A stretch of 64,000 nt of DNA from Bacillota bacterium (GTDB lineage: Bacteria; Sysuimicrobiota; Sysuimicrobiia; Sysuimicrobiales; Segetimicrobiaceae), in the NCBI GenBank assembly GCA_021324295.1, contig JAJPJJ010000044.1, positions 1-64,000 on the forward strand, given 5' to 3'. This document shows, piece by piece, positions 1-7,842 of this stretch (within the stretch, counting starts at the first letter, position 1; the number at the start of each line of letters is the position of its first letter). Below the pieces are notes generated by a model. It had not been told where the DNA came from and searched no databases. It saw nothing but the letters and a program-made list of their open reading frames with translations. A program made the position numbers and the translations under genes.

Positions 1-45
1 CGGCCGCGGGCAGGACAAAGACAAGGGCATCAAGGACGGATGCTG

Positions 46-106
46 GGTGACCACCATTATGAGGCATCACCCCCTACTTCGGTGACCAGGAATTATGAGG
101 CAACAC
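46..106. repeat. Pair of ~25-bp direct repeats downstream of mreB
   Basis: Two near-identical copies lie at 46-70 and 81-106. Each reads GGTGACCA, then 2-3 variable bases, then ATTATGAGGCA-N-CAC. They are 35 bp apart and differ by a one-base indel, so the repeat is at DNA level and not a protein repeat. On the minus strand each copy contains CATAAT, which resembles a -10 box, but no good -35 is visible. Function is unknown; they could be binding sites for a regulator of a gene to the left of the window. Confidence 0.5.
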
Positions 107-147
107 GGCCCGCCGCCCGGCCACCCGGGCCCCGCTCGCCCCCCGTG

Positions 148-1200
148 CTACCGGCCGTGGCCGCCGCGCGCCGTCCGCGCCGTGACCAGAACCCGCTTGA
201 GCGTCTCCAGCTCCGCAAGCGCCTTGCCGGTCCCGAGCGCGACGCTGCTCAGCGGATCCTCCGCGACCATCACCGGCATCCCGATCTCTTCGCTGAGCAG
301 CGCGTCGAGACCCCGGAGGAGGGAGCCGCCGCCCGTCATGACGATGCCGCGGTCGATGATGTCCGCCGACAGTTCAGGCGGCGTCCGCTCGAGGGTCGTC
401 CGCACGGCCTCGACGATCGCCGCGATCGGCTCGGCCAGCGCCTCCCGAACCTCCGTCGCGGTCATCCGCACCGTGCGGGGCAGGCCGGAGACAAGGTCGC
501 GCCCGCGCACGAGCATCTCCTGCTCCTGCTTCTGCGGATACGCGGACCCGATCCGGATCTTGATATCTTCCGCCGTCTGGTCGCCGATCAGCAGGTTGTA
601 CGCCTTGCGGGCGTACTGGACGATCACGTCGTCCATCTCGTCCCCGCCGACGCGCAGGCTCTTGACGGCCACGATGCCGCCGAGCGCGATCACGGCCACC
701 TCGGTCGTGCCTCCGCCGACGTCCACGATCATCGTTCCCACCGGCTCCGACACCGGCAGCCCGGCCCCGATCGCGGCGGCCATCGGCTGCTCGATGAGGT
801 AGGCCTCGCGCGCGCCTGCCTGAATGGTCGCATCGATCACGGCCCGTCGCTCGACCTCGGTCACCCCGCTCGGGATCCCGACCATGACGCGCGGGCGCCC
901 GACCAGCCGCCCGCGAAGGCCCCGCCGGATGAAATAGGCAAGCATCGAGGCGGTCGTGTTGAAGTCCGCGATGACGCCGTGGCGCAGGGGACGCGTCGCG
1001 ATGACATCGCCCGGGGTGCGCCCGATCATCCTCTTCGCCTCGTCGCCGACCGCCAGGATCTCCTTCCGGCCGATGCGCTGCGCGATGACGGAGGGCTCCC
1101 GCACGACGATGCCGTCGCCCCGCACGTAGACCAGCGTGTTCGCGGTCCCGAGGTCGACCCCCATGTCCCGGCTGAACCTGAAGAGCCCGTTCAGGCCCAC
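148..1200 (-). CDS. mreB: MreB/Mbl-type actin-like cell-shape protein
   Basis: Bacterial actin homologue that forms membrane-associated filaments guiding the elongation cell-wall machinery. The N-terminus has the family signature [17 protein letters not shown] (phosphate loop 1). Further in are [13 protein letters not shown] (phosphate loop 2) and [14 protein letters not shown] (adenosine motif). From the chosen GTG at 1200 the protein is 350 residues, the normal family size. The ORF stays open to 1281, but residues before [10 protein letters not shown] do not resemble MreB. No mreC or mreD follows, and murA lies 7 kb away on the same strand, so this may be an Mbl-type paralogue. Family assignment is certain; the exact start and the mreB versus mbl name are not. 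Confidence 0.93.
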   Translation of the reverse strand: MGLNGLFRFSRDMGVDLGTANTLVYVRGDGIVVREPSVIAQRIGRKEILAVGDEAKRMIGRTPGDVIATRPLRHGVIADFNTTASMLAYFIRRGLRGRLVGRPRVMVGIPSGVTEVERRAVIDATIQAGAREAYLIEQPMAAAIGAGLPVSEPVGTMIVDVGGGTTEVAVIALGGIVAVKSLRVGGDEMDDVIVQYARKAYNLLIGDQTAEDIKIRIGSAYPQKQEQEMLVRGRDLVSGLPRTVRMTATEVREALAEPIAAIVEAVRTTLERTPPELSADIIDRGIVMTGGGSLLRGLDALLSEEIGMPVMVAEDPLSSVALGTGKALAELETLKRVLVTARTARGGHGR

Positions 1201-1377
1201 GGGAGCACGCTCGATCCACGGCCCGGGGGCGCGCCGCGGGCCCAGGCGTCCGCGGCGTCCGGAGAGGGCGCGGAGGCGCACGCGGGCGTGGGCGTGCGGT
1301 GCGCGCTCACTACGGACGCGCGCCGCATGTCCCGGCGGTCCACCGATCTCAGGGGTGACCGGGGTCGCGGCCGGAGG

Positions 1378-1593
1378 TCAGGTTGCTTGGCCGCGGAGCT
1401 CGCGCTCGGCGCGCACCCAGTCGTCCAGTGCCTGCCCGGGTGCCCCGCCGCGCTCGAGGTAGAGCTCGTAGGCGCGCCGCCGGATGTCGTCCTCGGCCGG
1501 CTGCCGACCGTTGGGCGCAGATCCACGCTCCGGGAGGGCCTTCTGCCCGCGGCTGCTGCTGCGAGTGGTGCGGCCCTTGGTCGTTCGTCCCAT
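1378..1593 (-). CDS. DUF2934 domain small protein
   Basis: A 71-residue protein. The N-terminal third is basic and Ser/Thr-rich. The C-terminal half carries the DUF2934 pattern EDDIRRRAYELYLERGG followed by DDWVRAERELRG, typical of short soluble proteins of unknown function. The start is fixed by GGAGG seven bases before ATG at 1593; the longer ORF in the track (to 1761) is composition-driven. It lies between mreB and a small unknown on the same strand. No function is known for the family, and it is often found in multiple copies in soil bacteria. Confidence 0.75.
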   Translation of the reverse strand: MGRTTKGRTTRSSSRGQKALPERGSAPNGRQPAEDDIRRRAYELYLERGGAPGQALDDWVRAERELRGQAT

Positions 1594-1826
1594 CGCTAGC
1601 CTCCATTCGCTGGTAGCTCTCCGTGCACTTCCGCCCCGTCGGACCGCGTTCCTGTGCGCGGGGGCCGGCGCAGCGATAGAAAATATCCATCGGCGCGCCC
1701 GGCGAGCGGCGGTGGCCGCTATTGACGTTCGCAGGCCGCGGGTGGCCTCGCCCGGCGCCACCGGCGCGTCCGGGGCCGGCGGGGAAGGGGCGGAACCGGC
1801 GCGCTCCGGCGCCCGCTCGCCTCGCG

Positions 1827-2489
1827 TCAGGAGGACATCACGGCGTCTCGCGCGCCCTCAAGCTCGGAGAGCCGACGATCGAGCTCGTGCATGCGGCGGC
1901 GGTACTCGATCTCCACGAGCACCGCGTCCTGTACGTAACTGAGGATCGCTGTCTCCGCGGACTGCCGGGTCTGCTGCTCCCGTGCCCAGATGAAGTCCGT
2001 CAGCTTGTGCACGAGCTCCTTCAGCTCCATGGCCCACCCCTCCTTTGTGGTCCGGTTCGTCCCTCGGGACGCTGCGCCGGTTGTGGCCGAAGTGGCAGAG
2101 GCAAGGAGCACGCTGAGGATCCTCCCCGCCCCGTCGCGCGCTCCGACAATCGTGGCGAGGTCCCGGCCGTCCGCGTCGTCCCCGGATTCGAGCCGCACGA
2201 GGAGCGTCAGGACGCGCTGCGCGCCCAGCGCGCAGAGGCCCTGGCCCACCGCGCTCCAGAACCCGTCCCCGCCCCACTCGTCGCCGAGCGCGCGCGCCTG
2301 CCCGCCGACCCAGAGCGGCACGCCGCTCCGGTCGAAGACGAGCCCCGCGCACAGCAGGTCGGGGTGTGCGCTGTCGGAGGACGGTCCGGTGGGGCCGCCG
2401 GCTGCGCCGCCGCCGGAGGCACGTGTCACCGACCCGGACACGCGGCCGCGCCATCGGCTAGAGAGGTAGGTCAGGCGCTCCGGTAGCAA
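1827..2489 (-). CDS. Hypothetical protein, possibly only its last 67 residues translated
   Basis: The frame is open for 220 codons from 2489, overlapping the stop of the upstream gene by 32 bp. Residues ~45-130 have the alternating strand/helix look of a roadblock/LC7-like domain (CAGLVFDRSGVPLW), a weak resemblance. The last 67 residues, beginning MELKELVHKLTDF, form an amphipathic, charged, probably coiled-coil helix. An excellent Shine-Dalgarno (AAAGGAGG, 8-bp spacing) precedes that internal ATG at 2030, so the true gene may be just 1827-2030. I cannot assign a function; codon-position GC would decide whether the upstream part is coding. Confidence 0.45.
   Translation of the reverse strand: MLPERLTYLSSRWRGRVSGSVTRASGGGAAGGPTGPSSDSAHPDLLCAGLVFDRSGVPLWVGGQARALGDEWGGDGFWSAVGQGLCALGAQRVLTLLVRLESGDDADGRDLATIVGARDGAGRILSVLLASATSATTGAASRGTNRTTKEGWAMELKELVHKLTDFIWAREQQTRQSAETAILSYVQDAVLVEIEYRRRMHELDRRLSELEGARDAVMSS
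2039..2046 (-). promoter_or_regulatory. Strong ribosome-binding site for internal ATG at 2030
   Basis: AAAGGAGG on the minus strand, 8 bases before ATG at 2030. It is one of the best Shine-Dalgarno matches in the window and argues that a 67-residue product is initiated here, inside the longer open frame. Confidence 0.6.
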
Positions 2490-3525
2490 CGAGACCGAGC
2501 ACCAGTTCCTGGAGCTCGCGGTACGATGCTTTCAGCCGGGCGGCCGCGAGGCCGTCCGGCCCGAGCGTCCGCCCGGGATGGCACACCCGCCCGTCGGGAC
2601 CATCCCCGTCGCCCGCCTCCCCCAGGCCGCGGATGATCGCGGCGATCGCGGTCCGCAGGAGCTTGTTCTCCTCGGCGATCCTCACGAGCCGCCAGTAGAG
2701 AGTGTCCCGCTCGCCGGCCGCGACGTCGAGTGTGAGGCCAAACCGATCGCGATAGTCCCGGCTCCAGAGATCGACCGCCGCGCGCAGCATGGCAAGGCAC
2801 GCGCAGAACGCCCGCTGCCTCAGACAGACGTCCGCTTCCCAGAGCAGGTGCGCGATCGCCTCGGCCGTGCTCACCCGGTGGCGGTACACCCCCTCCCCGA
2901 TCGGCCGGCCGCGCCTGGCCTGCGCGAGGGCCTCGGAGGGGACGGTCCCGGCCGCGGGATCGGGTTTGAACCCGTTGGCCTGCAGGAGGACGCGTACCGT
3001 GCCGTTGTGGCGCCGGGGGGCCGATTGCTCCCCGCCGGCGGTCTCGAGCACGGAGAGCAGCCTGTCCCGTGATGGGGCGCGCCGCAGCACGACCTGCCCT
3101 CTCCTCAACGCGATGCTCTCGGAGGCGCTGCGGTAGTCTTCGGCGGTCAGCAGCCCGAGTCTCCAGCACTCTTTGAGCACGCCGCGCAGCACCGCGAGCA
3201 TCTTGCCGACGGCCGCGAGCGGGTAGCGCGCGCGCAGGGCCGCGTGGATCTCCCCGGCGTGGTGCGCGCGCACGAGGTGCCACGCGCACGTATCGGCGGT
3301 GCCCCGGCCAACCGTCAGGTGCGCGGCGAGCTGGTCCAGCAGCTCCCGCAGGGCGGCCCGGGAACCGGGGGAGACGCGTCGGAGGTAGGCTTCGATGGGG
3401 CTGCGGTCGGCCGGCGGCGCCTGCTCGAGCAGGAATTCACCGGCGCTCGCGGGGAGCGGCCCTGCATCCACCGATGGTCCCTCGACGATATGAGACGTGT
3501 CCTGAAAGTCGGCGGGTGGCGCCAC
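2458..3525 (-). CDS. Integrase-type core-binding domain protein lacking the recombinase domain
   Basis: A 355-residue protein. Residues ~40-150 resemble the N-terminal SAM-like/core-binding domain of tyrosine recombinases: AYLRRVSPGSRAALRELLD, later KMLAVLRGVLKECWRLGL. The catalytic domain that should follow, with its Arg-His-x-x-Arg...Tyr set, is absent. Instead residues ~220-350 form a helical region (CLAMLRAAVDLWSRDYRDRF ... VCHPGRT) that looks like DUF4145, a domain often attached to defence or nucleic-acid proteins; this second assignment is weak. The GTG start at 3525 is supported by GGAGGAG nine bases upstream. It cannot act as a recombinase alone; it may be a DNA-binding derivative of an old integrase. 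Confidence 0.65.
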   Translation of the reverse strand: MAPPADFQDTSHIVEGPSVDAGPLPASAGEFLLEQAPPADRSPIEAYLRRVSPGSRAALRELLDQLAAHLTVGRGTADTCAWHLVRAHHAGEIHAALRARYPLAAVGKMLAVLRGVLKECWRLGLLTAEDYRSASESIALRRGQVVLRRAPSRDRLLSVLETAGGEQSAPRRHNGTVRVLLQANGFKPDPAAGTVPSEALAQARRGRPIGEGVYRHRVSTAEAIAHLLWEADVCLRQRAFCACLAMLRAAVDLWSRDYRDRFGLTLDVAAGERDTLYWRLVRIAEENKLLRTAIAAIIRGLGEAGDGDGPDGRVCHPGRTLGPDGLAAARLKASYRELQELVLGLVATGAPDLPL

Positions 3526-3665
3526 GCCGGCCGGCTCCTCCGAAGTTGCAGTGAAGTCGCGCTTTTGGTCACAAAACTTTCGATGAACCCCTATCGATCT
3601 CCTACTCCTCCGGGGGTCGACGCCTCCGCCGCGGACGGGCGCTCGACGAGGGCCGCCGCGCCGGC

Positions 3666-6227
3666 TCAGCCGCCTCGCTTCGCCGCCACCACGGCCTCCT
3701 CGGCCGAGCCGAGGACGGGAAAGCTCTCCGCCAGGCCGGTCATGGCGAGGATGCTCCGAAGGCCCGGGCCGGCGGGGGCGACGAGGAGCAGCCGCTGCCG
3801 GTTCACGGCCAGGCGCCTCCCGAATCGAAACAGCACGTGGGCGCCCTGGCTGTCGAAGTACGACGCCTCGCTGAGGTCGACGATCACGGCGTGACGGTCG
3901 GCGCGCGCGGCCTGCTCGAGCGCGGCCTCGAACCTCGCGGCGCTGGCCAGATCGACGTCCCCGGTAACGCGGACGACCGGCACATCGTCGGCCAGCCCGA
4001 TCCGGAACCGACGATCCATGGCCGGCGGGGTGAACGACCCCGGGTGGTCACCGGTGTGCACAGCGATGTCCTCCCCTCTCTCCCGTGACTGGCGCGATAT
4101 CCCCCGCGCGTGCAGCGGCGCCGGCGCCGCGTCGCTCTGACCCGGAAGGACGGCCTGGAGCCTGACCACCGTGCGCGAGAGGTCTCGCACCAGATCCACC
4201 GCATCCGCCAGGGAGCGCATGATGAGGAGACCGTGGCCCCGCCCCTCTACCCGCTCTGGGCGCCACCGCCCGTGGTCTTCGATCTCGATTACCAAAAAGC
4301 GCCCGTCGCGCCATCCCCGGATCTCGATCATCCCCGCGCCCGCGCCGTAGGCGTGCTCGATCGCGTTGTTCAGCGCTTCGCCGAGCGCGACCTGGACATC
4401 GAAGGCCCGATCGTCGGGGAGCCCGATGTCCCGGGCGAGGCGCCGGAAGCTTCGCCGCACCGACGCGAGGCTGGACGGGTCGGCGGGGACGCTCATCTCC
4501 AGCCGTTCCAGGGGGACGGGCGCCACCGAGACGGTCACGACGGCGACGTCATCCGGCAGGTGCCGGCCGCCGAGCACCTGCTCCCGGAGAACGCGGGCGG
4601 GGTCCACAGGCGGCTCCGCGAGGACACGGCGCGCCGCCGCGGCCAGCGCAGCGTGGCCGGCTGCGACGTCTCGCGTCGCCTCGATCAGCCCGTCGGTGTA
4701 GAGGACGAGCAGCGACCCGCGGGGGAGGCCCACCGTCCAACACTGGCGCGCGGATGCGTCGTCGATCCCGAGCGGCACCCCGCTGGAGAGGAGCGTCTCG
4801 GCCCGCCCGTCCGGTGTCGCCAGCAGCGGCGCCGGGTGTCCCGCGCACGCGTATGTGAAGCTGAGCGACACCGGATCGAGCACGCCGAAGACGGCCGTCG
4901 CCATCTTCTCGCCCCTGTAGATCGCGGCGAGCGTCCGCCCAGCCCGGGCGATCACCGTGGCGGGATCGTGGCCCTCGGTGGCAAGGACGCGGATCGTCTG
5001 GCGCACCTGACCCATGACCACCGCGGCCGACAGCCCGCGTCCCGCGACGTCGCCGATCGAGAATGCCACCTTCCCATCGGGCAGGTCGAAGACATCGTAC
5101 CAGTCTCCGCCGATCGCGGCTTCCACTGCGCCGGGGACGTAGAGGGCGTGCACGCCCACGCCGGGGAGCTGCGGCATCCCGGTGGGCAGGAACGCCTGCT
5201 GGAGCGACTCCGCAATGTGGTGCTCGTGCTCGTACAGCCGCGCGCGCTCGAGGGCCTGGGCGCACAGCCGGCCGAAGGTAAGCATGAACTCCCGATCATC
5301 GGCGCCGAAGGTCCGCGGCTCCCGAAAGTTCGCGTACAGCACGCCGAGCGCGCGGTCTCCCAGCATGAGCGGCACGGCGGCGCGGCCTCCGCGGCCCACC
5401 GGCTCCGGCAGCGGCTCGTGCTCGGGGTACGCGCGGTGCAGCTCGTCGAGCGAGGCGTGCCACACGACCTGGCCGGTCCGCAGCGCGTCCGCGATGCCCC
5501 CGTACTGATGCGCCGCGTAGCGCCGCCAGCGCCGAATCGTCTCCTCCGGGTAGCCACTCGCGCGAATCAGCTCCAGCGCCGACCCGTCCGCGGTGAGGAG
5601 TGAGAGACCCGCCGCCGCGGCCCCGAGGCCCCGCAGGGCGTGTCCGATGATGACCTCGGCCACCTGCTCGGGGGTCACCGCCTCGGAGAGCGCCGCCGTG
5701 ATGGCCTGCAGCCGCGCGATGCGGTCCGCCGCCCGCTCGGTGGCCTCGCGTGCCGCCCGCTCCGCCCGCCGCGCCGCCTCCGCATCGGCCTTGGCCTGCG
5801 CCTCCGCGGCGTACCGCAGGGCGAGCTCGAGGGAGCCGCCGAGGACCCCGGCCACGCGCTGCATCAGGTCCGAGTCGACGGCCTCGAACGCATGAGGCTC
5901 GGTCGAGTCGATCTCGAGGATCCCAAAGGGCCCGCTCGGTCTGAGGAGGGGCACGGCCAGATACGACCGTACCGGTGTGGTCGGCCGGTGCCCCTCGGCG
6001 ATGAGGTCGGCGCTCTGGAACGGTTCCCCCCGATCGATGACCTGCCAGAGGCGACCGCGACCGCGCGGGAGGCGCTGGCCCAGCGCCTGCGCCGCGAAGG
6101 GCCCCGCCGCCGCCCGCAGGACCAGCTCGTCGCCCTCGACCAGGATGATCGAGCCGCCGGTCAGGCGCACCACGGGACGGAGGTGCTCCAGCAGGGCATC
6201 GAGCCGCCGAACCGGACCGCCGCCCAC
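3666..6227 (-). CDS. GAF-GAF-PP2C-HATPase-STAS partner-switching regulator
   Basis: All three parts of a sigma-factor partner switch occur in one chain of about 850 residues. GAF 1 spans ~1-140 and an Ala/Glu/Arg coiled coil ~140-175. GAF 2 spans ~175-335. A PP2C/SpoIIE phosphatase spans ~345-550, with metal Asp motifs GGDWYD, IGDVAGRG, LYTDGLIEAT and DDVAVV. An RsbW-type HATPase spans ~565-690 (ALGEALNNAIEHAY; GRGHGLLIMRS). A STAS domain spans ~735-850 with the phosphorylatable Ser in SYFDSQGAH. All catalytic residues seen are intact. A similar layout is known in Mycobacterium tuberculosis Rv1364c. The GTG at 6227 is the first usable start, but it lacks a Shine-Dalgarno and overlaps the MASE1 frame, so the real N-terminus is probably MASE1 joined by a frameshift. 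Confidence 0.85.
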   Translation of the reverse strand: MGGGPVRRLDALLEHLRPVVRLTGGSIILVEGDELVLRAAAGPFAAQALGQRLPRGRGRLWQVIDRGEPFQSADLIAEGHRPTTPVRSYLAVPLLRPSGPFGILEIDSTEPHAFEAVDSDLMQRVAGVLGGSLELALRYAAEAQAKADAEAARRAERAAREATERAADRIARLQAITAALSEAVTPEQVAEVIIGHALRGLGAAAAGLSLLTADGSALELIRASGYPEETIRRWRRYAAHQYGGIADALRTGQVVWHASLDELHRAYPEHEPLPEPVGRGGRAAVPLMLGDRALGVLYANFREPRTFGADDREFMLTFGRLCAQALERARLYEHEHHIAESLQQAFLPTGMPQLPGVGVHALYVPGAVEAAIGGDWYDVFDLPDGKVAFSIGDVAGRGLSAAVVMGQVRQTIRVLATEGHDPATVIARAGRTLAAIYRGEKMATAVFGVLDPVSLSFTYACAGHPAPLLATPDGRAETLLSSGVPLGIDDASARQCWTVGLPRGSLLVLYTDGLIEATRDVAAGHAALAAAARRVLAEPPVDPARVLREQVLGGRHLPDDVAVVTVSVAPVPLERLEMSVPADPSSLASVRRSFRRLARDIGLPDDRAFDVQVALGEALNNAIEHAYGAGAGMIEIRGWRDGRFLVIEIEDHGRWRPERVEGRGHGLLIMRSLADAVDLVRDLSRTVVRLQAVLPGQSDAAPAPLHARGISRQSRERGEDIAVHTGDHPGSFTPPAMDRRFRIGLADDVPVVRVTGDVDLASAARFEAALEQAARADRHAVIVDLSEASYFDSQGAHVLFRFGRRLAVNRQRLLLVAPAGPGLRSILAMTGLAESFPVLGSAEEAVVAAKRGG

Positions 6228-6892
6228 GCCAGGAACGGCCAGATCGGGTAGACGGACCCAAGCACGCCACCGAACACGAGCCCGGCCACGGGGAGGAGCG
6301 CCACCAGGAACAGCGCGCGCTCGAGCACGTGGCGCCGGCCCCAAGGCGGCCCGGAGCGCGCCATCCAGAGCACGATCGGCGGAGCCACGCTGAGGGCTCC
6401 CGTGGCGTCGCCGAGCCACCACGTGAGCCAGATCGGCCCGTACGCGCTCCAGCGGGCCAATCCGCCGAGCGCGAGGCTGGTCACGCCAACGCTCGCGCCG
6501 ATCGTCGCCGCCAGCGTAGCGAGCGCGGCGAACGCGACGGTGTCCTGCGGGCGGTCGAACGCGGCGGGGCCGGCCGCGTACCTGTTCACGAGATACGCCC
6601 CGATGAGGCCCTCCAGCGTATTGCCGGTCGCGATGCCCGCGGACGTCCAAGCCGCGCCGTAGGTGGTCAGGTTGGCCACGAACGCCCCGAGGAAGATGCT
6701 CGGCCATGCCCGATAGCCGATGAGCAGGAGCGATGCGATGGCGATGCCCGTGGGCGGCCACACGGGTGTGGCGCTGGGGTGAACGGTGGCGAAAGCGAGG
6801 CCGAGCTTGGCGCCGACGACGTACGCCGCTGCCAGCGCCGCCAGGACGCCGATCTCGCGGCCCTTTCCTGCCGGTGCCAGGGGATCGAGCAT
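6161..6892 (-). CDS. MASE1 membrane sensor, frame-shifted from the GAF-PP2C protein
   Basis: A 243-residue, strongly hydrophobic protein with about seven membrane segments. It carries MASE1 hallmarks (VHPSATPVWPPTGIAIA near residue 45; WLTWWLGDATGALSVAPP near 165). MASE1 is an N-terminal integral-membrane sensory domain of signalling enzymes and is not expected alone. ATG 6892 has GGGAGG eight bases upstream, preferred over the TTG at 6988. The frame ends after AWAAVRFGG plus 12 unrelated residues and overlaps the GAF frame by 67 bp. Adding one base after GGCGG (~6203) gives AVRFGG-LDALLEHL and fuses the two into one ~1,075-residue receptor. The last MASE1 helices appear missing even then. 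Confidence 0.75.
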   Translation of the reverse strand: MLDPLAPAGKGREIGVLAALAAAYVVGAKLGLAFATVHPSATPVWPPTGIAIASLLLIGYRAWPSIFLGAFVANLTTYGAAWTSAGIATGNTLEGLIGAYLVNRYAAGPAAFDRPQDTVAFAALATLAATIGASVGVTSLALGGLARWSAYGPIWLTWWLGDATGALSVAPPIVLWMARSGPPWGRRHVLERALFLVALLPVAGLVFGGVLGSVYPIWPFLAWAAVRFGGSMPCWSTSVPWCA

Positions 6893-7117
6893 CCGCGGAG
6901 CCTCCCGCAGACTCGGCGCACCCCGTCCCGGCGGTGCGAGCACAGGGGCACGGCGCGGCACAGGCGGGCCGTCTGAGTCAGCCGTCAATCCTTCCTCGCG
7001 CGCCCCGAACGGTCCTCCTCGTGCCGCCCGCGTTCTGCTGCCGGGCGTCCGCCGGCCTGCTCACGCTCGCCGGCCGGCGAACGACCGCGGAGCCTCGCCC
7101 GGGCCGGCGGACGACCC

Positions 7118-7255
7118 TCACCTTCCCGCTCTTTCCTCCTCCGCGTGGTGCGGCGCCAGCGCAAACCCTCGCTGGGTCGCGGTCACGCCGGCCAGCGTGC
7201 GAAGCACCGCCCGAAGCCGCCCGACGTCCACGCGCAGCCGCGCGATGCGATTCAT
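7118..7255 (-). CDS. Possible 45-residue basic protein
   Basis: A short frame below the ORF-track cutoff. ATG at 7255 is preceded by GGAAG at 7-bp spacing. The product begins MNRIARLRVDVGRLRAVLRT and continues as a regular amphipathic helix followed by ATQRGFALAP, which looks more protein-like than shadow frames. It starts just beyond the 3' tRNA fragment. No family recognised; it could be a gene remnant. Confidence 0.3.
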   Translation of the reverse strand: MNRIARLRVDVGRLRAVLRTLAGVTATQRGFALAPHHAEEERAGR

Positions 7256-7300
7256 CGGCGAGCTTCCAACTGGCGGGGGGGTCCTCGGCGTTGCACTCCA

Positions 7301-7345
7301 GGCTCATAACCGGCGGACCCAGGTTCGAGCCCTGGCGGGCCACCA
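7301..7345 (+). pseudogene. 3' fragment of a tRNA-Met(CAT) gene
   Basis: Forty of 41 bases (7301-7341) match positions 14383-14423 of the intact tRNA-Met in this window. The match covers the anticodon loop CTCATAA, variable region, T-arm (CCAGG-TTCGAGC-CCTGG) and 3' acceptor strand. It is followed by A and an encoded CCA. The sequence upstream does not supply a D-arm or a matching 5' acceptor, so it is not a functional tRNA. Such 3' ends are typical scars of integration into a tRNA gene. The fragment lies just upstream of the toxin-antitoxin operon. Confidence 0.8.
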
Positions 7346-7418
7346 GATCCAGGCTTGTGAAGGCAAAAGAAGTTCTAACGCGCCTGCGTCTGCTTCATTC
7401 TCCCCCGCTACGCCTCTC

Positions 7419-7447
7419 TTGACTTGATGTAACTTCGAAGTTACAAT
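7419..7447 (+). promoter_or_regulatory. Promoter of the toxin-antitoxin operon with palindromic operator
   Basis: TTGACT at 7419-7424 and TACAAT at 7442-7447 are separated by exactly 17 bp, close to the sigma-70/SigA consensus. The spacer and -10 hold a perfect 16-bp palindrome, GTAACTTCGAAGTTAC (7429-7444). A dimeric XRE antitoxin bound there would block the polymerase, the usual conditional autoregulation of such operons. The expected transcription start (~7454) is only about 5 bases before the toxin GTG, so the mRNA is nearly leaderless. Confidence 0.85.
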
Positions 7448-7458
7448 AGTCATCGACG

Positions 7459-7836
7459 GTGACAAACCCTCACAAACCGGACCCGTGGGCCGTTGTCTTC
7501 TACGAGACCGCGGACGCAAAGCGGCCGGTGGAGGAGTGGCTGAGGAAGCAACCCGCTAAGGTGCAGGCCAAGTTCGCTTGGATCTTCGACCTGCTGGAAG
7601 AGCACGGGATGAACGTGGGCGAGCCCTATGTAGCGCCTCTGCGGGGCAAGATTTGGGAAGTCAAGCTGGAGCACCAACGCGTGCAGTACCGACTCCTCTT
7701 TTTCCCGGGGCCGCGGCGCCGCCTCGTCATGCTACACGGGTTCGTGAAGAAGAAGCAGCGCACGCCGGCAAAGGAACTGGAGACCACCGAGCAACGGATG
7801 GCCGATTACAATCGGCGCCGAACCGAGGAGGGATAG
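7459..7836 (+). CDS. HigB/RelE-type toxin (Gp49-like, DUF891)
   Basis: A 125-residue member of the phage-derived Gp49-like/HigB toxin family, mRNA interferases acting at the ribosome. Family signs are VVFYETADAKRPVEEWL near the N-terminus, GEPYVAPLRGKIWEVKLEH in the middle, and YRLLFFPGP then LHGFVKKKQRTPAKELE at the C-terminus. The basic, aromatic C-terminal strand region is where these toxins contact RNA. The GTG start at 7459 leaves almost no leader after the promoter. The antitoxin gene follows after 6 bp, giving the toxin-first order typical of HigBA. Codon use looks less extreme than in neighbouring genes and the tRNA scar is adjacent, both consistent with horizontal arrival. Confidence 0.88.
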   Translation: MTNPHKPDPWAVVFYETADAKRPVEEWLRKQPAKVQAKFAWIFDLLEEHGMNVGEPYVAPLRGKIWEVKLEHQRVQYRLLFFPGPRRRLVMLHGFVKKKQRTPAKELETTEQRMADYNRRRTEEG

Positions 7837-7842
7837 ACGATC

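Noticed and set aside
40-1599. 519-codon plus-strand ORF over mreB
   Set aside because: Composition-driven mirror of mreB; no motifs, and the minus strand encodes unmistakable MreB.
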